Shown here one piece after another: positions 32,758 through 40,827 of a stretch of DNA of 46,543 nucleotides. The notes under the pieces are model-generated. The model was not told the DNA's origin, ran no database searches, and worked only from the letters and a program-made list of their open reading frames with translations. The translations under genes and the position numbers were made by a program. Source of the stretch: an uncultured Flavobacteriales bacterium (GTDB lineage Bacteria; Bacteroidota; Bacteroidia; Flavobacteriales; Crocinitomicaceae); contig CAMLIF010000018.1 of assembly GCA_946479985.1 (NCBI GenBank), positions 1 through 46,543 of the forward strand, in the 5' to 3' direction. Positions within the stretch are counted from its first letter, which is position 1, and every line of letters begins with the position of its first letter.

Positions 32758-35700
32758 ATGAATAGACTTTATTCACTTTTAACATTACCCATTTTCCTTC
32801 TTGCCGGCTCTTTAAATGCCCAGGTTGTAATCAATGAATTTTCCTGTTCCAATATTGCCGGCCCAACAGATGCCTACGGAGAACGAGAAGATTGGGTTGA
32901 ACTATTCAATCCGACCGGGGCCGCTATCGACCTTACCGGTTATTATCTTTCGGATAACGACGCAAACCCACTGAAATGGCAAATTCCTTCAGGCAGCATT
33001 CCAGCCAACGGATACAAAATGGTTTTTTGCAGCGGAAGAGGCCTGGTAAACGGCACACAATATCATCCAAATTTCAACTTAAAACAAACGGAAGGTGATT
33101 TCATAATCCTTACCAGTCCGGGTGGAGTTACTGTAGATTTCATTGAAATTACTGTAATGACTAAAGAAAATCACTCATACGGAAGAACTACCAACGGGGC
33201 CGCAACCTGGAGTCTTTTTACAACTCCAACACCAAATGCAGCCAATGCTGGAGCGGTAGCATCTTATTACCCGACTCCGGTAATGGATATTCCTCAGGGA
33301 TTCTACCCCGGCGCACAAAGTGTTACAATCACTTGCTCAGAACCAACGGCAACTATTCGCTATACAACAAACGGATCTGAGCCAACAACCGCTTCAACAG
33401 CTTATACAGGCCCAATCAATATTACCGCAACTACTGTTCTTAGAGCAAAAGCCTTCGGGACGGGTCTTTCCAGTTTCTGTGCTTCCAATACTTACTTTAT
33501 CAATGTTGATCACAGTATGCCGGTAATTTCGGTTGCCGGTCAGCAGGTTTTCGATTTAATTGCAAACGGAAACGGCTGGTCTACTAACTACAAAGGCTTT
33601 TTTGAGTTCTTCGAAGAAGATAACTCTTTTGTTAGTGAAGGTGAAGGCGATTTTAATAAACACGGAAATGACTCATGGGCTTACGATCAGCGTGGTTTCG
33701 ACTTTATCATGCGCGATCAGTTCGGTTATAATGATGACATAGAGCACCAGATCTTCCCTGAGAAATCACGCGATGAATTTCAGCGTCTGATCTTTAAGGC
33801 TGCTGCCAACGATAACGTTTCTTTTGAAGATGGCGCTCATATTCGCGATTCATACGTGCACACCTTATCACAAAAAGCACACCTCGCAATGGATGAACGT
33901 ACATGGAAGCCATGTATCATTTATTTAAACGGGGAGTACTGGGGTGTATACGACATGCGCGAAAAAGTAGATGATGGGGATTTCACAAAATACTACGCTG
34001 ATCAGGATAAATATCATTTACAATACCTAAAAACATGGGGGTCGACTTGGTCAGAATATGGTGGCGCTCAAGCTCAGACAGACTGGAATACACTTCGCAA
34101 TTTTATCAACTCCAACAACATGGGGAATGCTGCAAATTTCGAAAACGTTGATACAACTTTAAACTGGGAGTCGCTTGTTGATTACTTCGTATTGAATTCA
34201 TACGTGGTAACAATGGACTGGTTAAACTGGAACACCGCCTGGTGGAGAGGAACTGATCCCGCAGGAGATAAGAAAAGATGGCGTTATACCCTTTGGGATA
34301 TGGACGCAACTTTCGGACACTATATCAATTACACAGGAGTTCCGGATCCAACAGCAAATGCAGATCCTTGTAACGTAGAGAATCTCCCAAATCCGGGTGG
34401 ACAGGGACATACAGATATTCTTGAAAAACTCATCGATGAAAATCCGATGGTTGAACAATACTATATTTCCAGGTATGCCGATTTAGTGAACACCTATTTG
34501 GGTTGTGATTACATGACTTTCCTTTTGGATAGTATGATCAACGAAATTGAACCGGAAATGAACGGTCAATTAGCCAAATGGGGGGGGAACTCTTACGCCG
34601 GCTGGCAGCAAAACGTAACAACACTTGAAAACTTTATCACTCAGCGTTGTACGGCAATCGAACAGGGAATGATCGATTGTTACCAGCTTTCCGGTCCTTA
34701 CCAGTTAATTGTTGACGTTACACCTGTTGGTGGCGGTGAAGCAAAAGTAAACTCCATTTGGCCGGCTTCTTACGCATGGACAGGTGATTATTACGGAGGT
34801 GTACAAACAAATTTTGTTGCAAAAGCAAGTCCGGGTTACGTATTTGATCATTGGGATTTTACTGCCAACACTATGACCGCGGCAGCTACTGAAGACACCA
34901 ATTCTATGGACATTTTGGCACCTGTGACTGTTACTGCCGTATTTATTCTCGACACTCCCGACTGGGATGGTGACGGAGTTTTAAATGATGACGAAGTAAC
35001 AAACGGAACTGATCCGAACGACACAGATACTGATGATGACGGTGTTACAGACGGTGAAGAGACTAATGGTGTTGACGATCCCAGCACAACTTTTGTTGCT
35101 ACAGGAACTTCAGATCCGCTTGATCCTTGTGATCCGAACCCAATGAATCCGTTATGTGATGAAGACGGTGACGGAATCTCGAATCCGGATGAAGCAACAA
35201 TCGGAACAGATCCTACAAATCCGGATACAGATGGTGACGGAATCAACGACGGTGTTGAAGTTACGAACGGTTCAAATCCATTAGATCCATGTGATCCGAA
35301 TGCCACTTTGCCAGGATGTTTCACAGATACAGACGGTGATGGTTTGTCTGATTCTTACGAAGGTAGTATTGGAACAGATCCGAACGATCCCGATTCAGAT
35401 GATGACGGTTTAACAGATGGAACTGAAGACGGTACTTCTGATCCGCTTGATCCGTGTGATCCGAATCCGAACAACACAGCTTGTGATGCTGACCTAGACG
35501 GTCTGCCTGATGATATTGAAGCAGGTTTAGGAACTGATCCGAATAATCCTGATACAGATGGTGATGGAATTTCTGACGGAATGGAAATCGCGAACGGTAG
35601 TGATCCTTTAGATGATTGTGATCCGAATTCAACAGGCGATGATTGTTTCCCCGGGTTCTTCATGCCAACAGGATTTAGTCCTGACGGAAATGATCTGAAT

Positions 35701-35925
35701 GAGACATTCGGTCCGCGAGTTGGAAAAGATGTTCAATCGTTTACTTACTATATCTATGATCGTTGGGGTAACCGTGTATTCATGTCGTCTGACGTAAAAG
35801 AACGTTGGGATGGTAAGGTAAACGGAACACCTGCAAACACCGGAGTTTTTGCTTTCATGGCAGAAGTGAAATACAAAGATGGCAGAACAGAACAGCTGAA
35901 TGGTAACCTTACTTTAATGCGTTAA
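32758..35925 (+). CDS. CotH/lamin-tail T9SS surface protein with thrombospondin-3 repeats
   Basis: 1055 residues. Signal peptide 1-21; lamin-tail domain about 22-125 ([10 protein letters not shown], then [20 protein letters not shown]); a chitobiase C-terminal-like domain about 170-245 ([20 protein letters not shown]). A CotH domain covers about 338-625, with [18 protein letters not shown] and [12 protein letters not shown] bacterial-repeat domain (about 650-720) is followed by thrombospondin type 3 repeats rich in DxDxDG calcium loops (about 737-960). A type B sorting domain closes it (about 963-1055, [17 protein letters not shown] and YDRWGNRVF). CotH proteins are atypical kinases in spore coats; kinase activity here is inference. 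The porP gene follows after two bases. Confidence 0.92.
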   Translation: MNRLYSLLTLPIFLLAGSLNAQVVINEFSCSNIAGPTDAYGEREDWVELFNPTGAAIDLTGYYLSDNDANPLKWQIPSGSIPANGYKMVFCSGRGLVNGTQYHPNFNLKQTEGDFIILTSPGGVTVDFIEITVMTKENHSYGRTTNGAATWSLFTTPTPNAANAGAVASYYPTPVMDIPQGFYPGAQSVTITCSEPTATIRYTTNGSEPTTASTAYTGPINITATTVLRAKAFGTGLSSFCASNTYFINVDHSMPVISVAGQQVFDLIANGNGWSTNYKGFFEFFEEDNSFVSEGEGDFNKHGNDSWAYDQRGFDFIMRDQFGYNDDIEHQIFPEKSRDEFQRLIFKAAANDNVSFEDGAHIRDSYVHTLSQKAHLAMDERTWKPCIIYLNGEYWGVYDMREKVDDGDFTKYYADQDKYHLQYLKTWGSTWSEYGGAQAQTDWNTLRNFINSNNMGNAANFENVDTTLNWESLVDYFVLNSYVVTMDWLNWNTAWWRGTDPAGDKKRWRYTLWDMDATFGHYINYTGVPDPTANADPCNVENLPNPGGQGHTDILEKLIDENPMVEQYYISRYADLVNTYLGCDYMTFLLDSMINEIEPEMNGQLAKWGGNSYAGWQQNVTTLENFITQRCTAIEQGMIDCYQLSGPYQLIVDVTPVGGGEAKVNSIWPASYAWTGDYYGGVQTNFVAKASPGYVFDHWDFTANTMTAAATEDTNSMDILAPVTVTAVFILDTPDWDGDGVLNDDEVTNGTDPNDTDTDDDGVTDGEETNGVDDPSTTFVATGTSDPLDPCDPNPMNPLCDEDGDGISNPDEATIGTDPTNPDTDGDGINDGVEVTNGSNPLDPCDPNATLPGCFTDTDGDGLSDSYEGSIGTDPNDPDSDDDGLTDGTEDGTSDPLDPCDPNPNNTACDADLDGLPDDIEAGLGTDPNNPDTDGDGISDGMEIANGSDPLDDCDPNSTGDDCFPGFFMPTGFSPDGNDLNETFGPRVGKDVQSFTYYIYDRWGNRVFMSSDVKERWDGKVNGTPANTGVFAFMAEVKYKDGRTEQLNGNLTLMR
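34966..35640 (+). repeat. Thrombospondin type 3-like repeat region
   Basis: Recurrent codon blocks for D.DGDG(V/I).D..E...GTDP(N/T)(D/N)PD(T/S)D.DG and [10 protein letters not shown], with paired cysteines ([14 protein letters not shown]). About five imperfect modules with calcium-binding acidic loops. The Asp-rich composition also produces long antisense open frames that I regard as artefacts. Confidence 0.85.
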
Positions 35926-35927
35926 CG

Positions 35928-36971
35928 ATGAAACGGTTTATAGCTTTTGTTGGAATTATTTCGACATTCGGAATGGTTTCAGCCCAGGATTTACACTTCT
36001 CACAGATTCTGCAATCGCCGAACTTGCTGAATCCGGGTGCGGTGGGAGTTTACGACGGCTGGGAACGCGTTGCGTTGCATCAGCGGAATCAATGGCTTGG
36101 CGGAAGTACTTCGTTCATGTCTTCGGGAATAAACGTAGATGCCTGTTTGTTTAAAGACGTTATGCGTCCGCAACCACATTTGGCAATCGGACTTCAATTC
36201 TACAATGATATTGGCGGGTTGTCAAAATTCGGAACCCAAACAGGTGCTATGACCCTTTCGGGCATTTTGCCGATGGGATCTGGTCACCAGCTTTCTGCCG
36301 GAATTCAGGCTGGAATAGGAAGCAGAAAAGGCGATTTGTCGAAACTAATCTTCGATTCTCAGTGGAACGGAACTATGTACGACCAAAATATCGTGAGTGG
36401 TGAATCGGGTTTGAATTCGTTTAACTATTTTGATGCTTCGGCCGGTTTGTTTTACCAGTTTGATGGTGACAACTCAAACTTTGCCCGTAACAATGATACC
36501 AAATTCCAATTCGGATTGGCTGCATACCATGCAAATGCTCCAACATTAAAATACAGAACAGGTTCAACCGAAAAACTTGAACGCAAATACGTGGCAATGG
36601 TGAACTATGCGATGGATATTCCAAACACACGCTTTTCATTTGACGCACAGGCTGTTCAATTTGTTCAGGGCGGACATTACGAAACCATTTTCGGTGGAGT
36701 AATTAAACGTCGTTTTACCGAATCTTCGAAACAAACAGGAATAAACAGAGATGCATCTCTTGGTATTGGCTGTTATGCACGTATGAAAGATGCCATTATT
36801 CCTACCATGCAGCTTGAATACAAAGGCTTCAAATTCGGAGTTTCTTATGATGGAACGCTTTCAGCCTTACGCAGAGCTCCCGGAATCGGAAGTTTGGAAT
36901 TCTCCTTAAGTTATATAAATCAATATCATGCTTTGTTCAAATCACGACGAGGCGGAGGACTTAGAAGATAA
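35928..36971 (+). CDS. PorP/SprF family T9SS outer-membrane protein
   Basis: 347 residues with signal peptide (MKRFIAFVGIISTFGMVSAQ). PorP/SprF landmarks: DLHFSQILQSPNLLNPGAVG at the start, FNYFDASAGLFYQF and FQFGLAAYHANAPTLKY in the middle, and FGVSYDGTLSALRRAPGIGS then LEFSLSYINQ near the end. Members form a barrel that accepts a specific type B sorting-domain protein from the T9SS and holds it on the surface. Its position two bases after the CotH-like type B protein makes that protein its probable client. Confidence 0.95.
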   Translation: MKRFIAFVGIISTFGMVSAQDLHFSQILQSPNLLNPGAVGVYDGWERVALHQRNQWLGGSTSFMSSGINVDACLFKDVMRPQPHLAIGLQFYNDIGGLSKFGTQTGAMTLSGILPMGSGHQLSAGIQAGIGSRKGDLSKLIFDSQWNGTMYDQNIVSGESGLNSFNYFDASAGLFYQFDGDNSNFARNNDTKFQFGLAAYHANAPTLKYRTGSTEKLERKYVAMVNYAMDIPNTRFSFDAQAVQFVQGGHYETIFGGVIKRRFTESSKQTGINRDASLGIGCYARMKDAIIPTMQLEYKGFKFGVSYDGTLSALRRAPGIGSLEFSLSYINQYHALFKSRRGGGLRR

Positions 36972-36978
36972 TAATACG

Positions 36979-37016
36979 AACCCGGCACTTCGACTCAGCT
37001 CAGTGACCGGGTTTTT
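36979..37016 (+). terminator. Terminator of the cotH-like/porP operon
   Basis: AACCCGG...CCGGGTT with an inner CACT/AGTG pairing, then a T6 run. The inner CACTTCGACTCAGCTCAGTG is itself an imperfect palindrome of a type I believe is dispersed in Bacteroidota genomes (from memory, to be checked). Confidence 0.8.
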
Positions 37017-37026
37017 TCAATTTAAA

Positions 37027-37428
37027 ATGAAGCAACTCATCCTACCTATCAGCTTAATTTTTATTATTTGCTCTTGCGAGCCTAATGGTCGGTTTGAACG
37101 GATTATCGTAAACCAATCTTCTCACGATATCTGGATTAAAACAGACACGGAAATTTATCACACCTTTATTCAGGACAGCATTGTAATTGAAAAAAACTCT
37201 TATGCAGTTGTTGCCAAAACTTCAGAACGCCATGGAGTATCTGGTTTTTCAGAGTGCGGTTTTCCGGAGGGGGCACTTACTTACGGTGTTCTAACAAGTG
37301 ATACATTACACATTCAAAAGAACCTGAACGCAAGCGCAAACTGGACTTTTTCAATTATCGAAGAACATTTTAAAGGCAGCGGCACATGTGAATGCCGTCT
37401 CCTAATTACTGATTCTGATATTAAATAG
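37027..37428 (+). CDS. Small lipoprotein of unknown function
   Basis: 133 residues from the ATG at 37027; the longer in-frame ORF from 36928 runs through the upstream gene and its terminator and is rejected. Lipobox CSC (MKQLILPISLIFIICSCEPN). The mature part is a small beta-rich domain with three more cysteines (SECGFPEG, TCECRLL). No family recognised. The stop codon (37426-37428) lies inside the 38-bp palindrome that follows. Confidence 0.7.
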   Translation: MKQLILPISLIFIICSCEPNGRFERIIVNQSSHDIWIKTDTEIYHTFIQDSIVIEKNSYAVVAKTSERHGVSGFSECGFPEGALTYGVLTSDTLHIQKNLNASANWTFSIIEEHFKGSGTCECRLLITDSDIK

Positions 37429-37460
37429 TAGTGACGGGTCGCGACCCGTCACTACTATTT
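37423..37460. repeat. Perfect 38-bp palindrome, probable terminator
   Basis: The left arm AAATAGTAGTGACGGGTCG (37423-37441) is exactly complementary to 37442-37460 with no spacer. In RNA it would form a hairpin of at least 17 bp and run into TTTTTCTATTTTT. It starts with the stop codon of the lipoprotein gene and ends four bases before the asnS -7 element. Confidence 0.9.
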
Positions 37461-37463
37461 TTC

Positions 37464-37471
37464 TATTTTTG
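37464..37471 (+). promoter_or_regulatory. Candidate -7 promoter element of asnS
   Basis: TATTTTTG matches TAnnTTTG, 18 bases before the asnS ATG. The -33 region would lie inside the 38-bp palindrome and has no clear TTTG. Confidence 0.45.
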
Positions 37472-37489
37472 TGAGACATAATAAAAAAC

Positions 37490-38941
37490 ATGAAAAGAAC
37501 TAAAATTGTTGATGTCCTGGGTTCACCTAAAGTTGGTGAAACGTATGTTGTTAAAGGTTGGGTAAGAGCGTTTCGTAATGACCGCTTTATCCAGTTAAAT
37601 GACGGCTCAACAATTAATAATATCCAGGCAGTTATTGAAGCTGATAATTTCGATGCGGAAACATTGAAGAAAATCACAACAGCTGCTTCTGTGGGTTTAA
37701 CCGGAACTTTGATCGAATCACAAGGAAGCGGTCAGGCAGTTGAATTGCAGGTTTCAGAAATTGAAATTATCGGTGAAGCACATCCTGACGATGTTCAGAA
37801 AACGGTCATGCAGCCTAAGAAACACAGTTTGGAATTCTTGCGTGAACAAGCGCACTTACGTTTCAGAACAAACCTGTTCGGAGCCGTTTTCAGAGTGCGT
37901 CACGCCGTAAGTTTTGCCATTCACAATTTCTTTAATAAACAAGGATTCTATTACATTCATACGCCGATCATTACAGGTTCGGACGCTGAAGGAGCCGGGG
38001 AAATGTTCCGGGTTTCGAATCTTGATCCTAAAAACCCGCCATTAAACGAAGACGGAAGTGTAAACTATTCGGAAGACTTCTTTGGTAAACAAGTAAACTT
38101 AACAGTTTCAGGTCAGTTGGAAGGCGAATTAGCGGCTACGGCACTTGGACAGATTTATACTTTCGGACCAACATTCCGTGCAGAGAATTCCAACACTTCC
38201 CGTCACTTAGCCGAATTCTGGATGGTTGAACCGGAAGTTGCGTTTAATGACATTCACGACAACATGGATTTAGCTGAAAGCATGCTGAAATACATTTGTA
38301 GTTACGTGATGGAGAATTGTGCCGACGATTTGAAATTCCTGAACGAAAGAGAAGCCCAGGAACAACAATCGAAACCGCAAAACGAACGTGCCGAGCTAGG
38401 ATTGTTAGAGCGTTTGCAGTTTGTAATGGAAAATGATTTCAAACGAATCACTTACACAGAAGCAATTGACGTGTTGATGAATTCGAACCATTACAAGAAA
38501 AAGAAATTCAAATACGAGGTTACATGGGGAACCGATCTTCAGTCGGAACACGAACGATATTTAGTGGAGAAAGAATTCAAACGCCCTGTAATTATTACTG
38601 ATTATCCGGCTTCTTTCAAAGCATTCTATATGCGCGCAAACGATGGCTGCGAACCAGGAAAAGAAACCGTTGCTGCCATGGACATTTTATTTCCCGGAAT
38701 TGGTGAAATGGTTGGCGGATCGCAGCGTGAAGAACGTTTGGATGTTTTGAAAAAGAAATGTGCTGCTTTCGGAATCCACGAAGAAGATTTGTGGTGGTAT
38801 TTAGATACACGCCGTTTCGGATCAGTTCCGCATGCCGGATTCGGTTTAGGATTCGAACGTATGGTGATGTTCGTTACCGGAATGTCGAATATCCGCGATG
38901 TAATTCCGTTCCCAAGAACACCGCAGAACGCAGAGTTTTAA
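37490..38941 (+). CDS. asnS: Asparaginyl-tRNA synthetase
   Basis: 483 residues, class IIb synthetase. N-terminal OB-fold anticodon-binding domain (about 1-110: [20 protein letters not shown]). The catalytic core has motif 2 [20 protein letters not shown] and motif 3 [14 protein letters not shown]. The SQREERLD segment and [10 protein letters not shown]-terminus are typical of AsnRS and distinguish it from AspRS, which has a GAD insertion. It charges tRNA-Asn with asparagine in the cytoplasm. Single-gene unit with its own promoter and palindromic terminator. Confidence 0.97.
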   Translation: MKRTKIVDVLGSPKVGETYVVKGWVRAFRNDRFIQLNDGSTINNIQAVIEADNFDAETLKKITTAASVGLTGTLIESQGSGQAVELQVSEIEIIGEAHPDDVQKTVMQPKKHSLEFLREQAHLRFRTNLFGAVFRVRHAVSFAIHNFFNKQGFYYIHTPIITGSDAEGAGEMFRVSNLDPKNPPLNEDGSVNYSEDFFGKQVNLTVSGQLEGELAATALGQIYTFGPTFRAENSNTSRHLAEFWMVEPEVAFNDIHDNMDLAESMLKYICSYVMENCADDLKFLNEREAQEQQSKPQNERAELGLLERLQFVMENDFKRITYTEAIDVLMNSNHYKKKKFKYEVTWGTDLQSEHERYLVEKEFKRPVIITDYPASFKAFYMRANDGCEPGKETVAAMDILFPGIGEMVGGSQREERLDVLKKKCAAFGIHEEDLWWYLDTRRFGSVPHAGFGLGFERMVMFVTGMSNIRDVIPFPRTPQNAEF

Positions 38942-38969
38942 AAAAGAAAATCAGGATAAAAATAAAACC

Positions 38970-39004
38970 AGTCGGGGCGAATAATTATTCGCCCCGACTT
39001 TTTT
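38970..39004. terminator. Palindromic terminator of asnS (second copy of a dispersed palindrome)
   Basis: AGTCGGGGCGAATAA (38970-38984) is exactly complementary to 38985-38999 (30-bp perfect palindrome) and runs into a T6 tract. Its 13-base outer arm is identical to that of the rodA terminator at 31432-31473; only the centres differ. Confidence 0.85.
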
Positions 39005-39010
39005 CACAAG

Positions 39011-39262
39011 CCAATCACCGGTTTTCACCATCCAATCGTCACTTTCCGGGTTCCAATCACGACTTTGCGGAAGCCAACCATCACTTTGCGCGAGTCGATG
39101 ATCACTTTTCGCAAGCCGATGACCACTTTTTGAAATCCGATCATTACTTTTCATGAGCCGATCATCACTTTTCACAGACCGATCACCACTTTTCAAGAAC
39201 CTATGACCACTTTTCGCAATCCACTCATGACTTTTCATGTGCCGATCGTCCTTTTGGAGCAG
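39011..39262. repeat. Tandem array of twelve 21-bp units
   Basis: Twelve consecutive units of exactly 21 bases start at 39011, 39032, 39053, 39074, 39095, 39116, 39137, 39158, 39179, 39200, 39221 and 39242, with no indel. The consensus is CCGATCATCACTTTTC plus five variable bases; the core (A/G)(T/C)CACTTTTC is best conserved. A partial unit (ACTTTTTTCACAAG) precedes the array. The array fills the gap between the asnS terminator palindrome and the stop codon of the FkbM-like gene, which is transcribed toward it. On the minus strand it is open and would encode heptads of the type KS(D/G)DRL. There are no unique spacers, so it is not a CRISPR. Confidence 0.95.
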
Positions 39263-39266
39263 CCAA

Positions 39267-40124
39267 TTATCCTTCCAAATATTCCCAATCCTTAATTTCC
39301 TGAAACGATTTGAATCCGTCTTTTGCCAGCGGATGCCACAATGTTGATTCCGGAGTAACTGTAGGAACCTCATCTACCAGCAAATCCTTACGGATATAAA
39401 CCTGGTTGATTCCAAGATCCGAAGCACCGATCAATCGATAGCCTTTTTTCTCAGCCAGTTTATTCATAGCAATAACACTTGCTCCGTGATAAACCGGATG
39501 TTTTCCGGGAAACATATAATCGGGATCGTAAGGAACTACAATATTCTCTGTTCCGAATTCAGTATGCGTTTCAATAACCACAACTTTCGGCTGAACAACG
39601 GTAAGTGCATCCCAAACCCAATAATCGTTGCCGTCAATGTCGATGGAAAGCAATTCAATTTCGCCTGATAAACCGGCTTTTGTTATGAGTTCGTTGATGT
39701 TTTCGCGCTTGATAATAGCCTGAATGTAGGTTGGTTTCGGATGATAAGGTGTCGGTATCCTGGAATAGAATTTCCGTCCGCGCTTGATCAGTTTCTCATC
39801 GCCTTCAAAAAACAATCCCGACCAGCCAAAATGAACTGCCAGGTTACTGCAATTGCTGTTTATTCCATCGTTAGCTCCAATCTCAATGAACGTCTTGCTG
39901 CTTTCTCCCAAAAGCGAGAACAGAAATAACAACAATCCATCTTCCTCAAACTGGGAAAACACTTTAAAGCCGGTTGAATTGAACGCCGGAACCTGCTTGT
40001 TCTTTTGTGCTGTTTGGTATTGCAGCATGAGTGCTCGCTGCTGAATCCCAACCGAAGGATGCAATTTGTCCTTATGAATTCGCTTACTGAAATAATATTT
40101 GATCAAATTTTTGAGCCACGCCAT
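39267..40124 (-). CDS. FkbM-like SAM-dependent methyltransferase
   Basis: 285 residues. The segment STGFKVFSQFEEDGLLLFLF followed by SKTFIEIGANDGINSNCSN is the SAM-binding start typical of FkbM-type methyltransferases. ELLSIDIDGNDYWVWDAL and PKVVVIETHTEF form the later core strands. Such enzymes O-methylate sugars or other small molecules, and a role in surface glycan decoration is plausible given the nearby polysaccharide genes. Soluble, no signal peptide. Its mRNA would run into the 21-bp repeat array before meeting the palindrome at 38970. Confidence 0.82.
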   Translation of the reverse strand: MAWLKNLIKYYFSKRIHKDKLHPSVGIQQRALMLQYQTAQKNKQVPAFNSTGFKVFSQFEEDGLLLFLFSLLGESSKTFIEIGANDGINSNCSNLAVHFGWSGLFFEGDEKLIKRGRKFYSRIPTPYHPKPTYIQAIIKRENINELITKAGLSGEIELLSIDIDGNDYWVWDALTVVQPKVVVIETHTEFGTENIVVPYDPDYMFPGKHPVYHGASVIAMNKLAEKKGYRLIGASDLGINQVYIRKDLLVDEVPTVTPESTLWHPLAKDGFKSFQEIKDWEYLEG

Positions 40125-40174
40125 AGCACGAATTTAGAAGAAATTTTGGCTAACTTAGTTCCAACTGTGATTAA

Positions 40175-40816
40175 ATGAAGTACACCCGTTACAAACTCAT
40201 CTTTAATTTTCTGATTGCCGCCGCGGTAACTTTCGGTTTTTTCAAGTTTGAAAGAACCATAGAAGAAAGTATTATGTTCGGCTGGCTGACATTTGGCCTG
40301 CTCTACATTCTGGAAGGCTGCTATATACTTTTCACGGTAAATTCCAAGGCTATTACACAGCGTTCAGGAGATGAAGATCTGGGGATCTGGGTGCAATTCT
40401 TTCTGCTTACCCTTGTCTGCTCAACAGCTTTAGTTACCATTATTTTTTGGCGGAACGATTCAAGCCAGCTGGGGAAATCGAATTTACTGCACGAATTGAT
40501 GTTCATTACATCCGTGGCTTTTGCGTGGATCATTCTTCATCTTTCCTTCACTTTTCGCTACGCCCACTTGTATTACGGCGATGAAAACGAAAACTACAAG
40601 AAACACGCCCGCGGTTTGGATTTCCCGGGCGATGAACATCCCGATTATATTGATTTTGCCTATTATTCCTTTACAATCGGAATGACTTTCCAGGTTTCAG
40701 ACGTAACGATCAGAACGAAAGGCCTACGCAGGTTAACACTCGTACATTCCCTGTTTTCATTTTTGTTCAACACCATTTTAGTGGCTCTCACGATCAACGA
40801 GATCATTAATTTGTAA
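40175..40816 (+). CDS. DUF1345 family membrane protein
   Basis: 213 residues, five or six hydrophobic segments. The C-terminal signature YIDFAYYSFTIGMTFQVSDV followed by RLTLVHSLFSFLFNTILVAL is diagnostic of DUF1345, whose function is unknown; the pattern resembles the pore region of ion channels (inference only). It is divergent from the FkbM-like gene across 50 bases and 11 bases upstream of the next gene, with which it may be co-transcribed. Confidence 0.85.
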   Translation: MKYTRYKLIFNFLIAAAVTFGFFKFERTIEESIMFGWLTFGLLYILEGCYILFTVNSKAITQRSGDEDLGIWVQFFLLTLVCSTALVTIIFWRNDSSQLGKSNLLHELMFITSVAFAWIILHLSFTFRYAHLYYGDENENYKKHARGLDFPGDEHPDYIDFAYYSFTIGMTFQVSDVTIRTKGLRRLTLVHSLFSFLFNTILVALTINEIINL

Positions 40817-40827
40817 ATCGTTTATTC

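Noticed and set aside
34848..35663. Ser/Gly- and His-rich antisense ORFs opposite the calcium repeats
   Set aside because: They are produced by the biased codons of the Asp-rich repeats on the plus strand, which belong to a clear T9SS protein.
36928..37026. N-terminal extension of the small lipoprotein
   Set aside because: It lies within porP and its terminator; the ATG at 37027 yields a proper lipoprotein signal peptide.
38758..39156. Plus-strand ORF of 132 codons across the asnS end and the array
   Set aside because: It starts inside asnS in another frame and owes its length to the repeat composition.
39011..39262. CRISPR-like array
   Set aside because: Units are directly adjacent, with no spacers of unique sequence, and no cas genes are near.
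38951..39373. Minus-strand ORF of 140 codons through the 21-bp array
   Set aside because: It overlaps the end of the FkbM-like gene in another frame and reads through the asnS terminator palindrome, and unit differences are mostly non-synonymous. I report the array as a repeat and keep coding only as a hypothesis.
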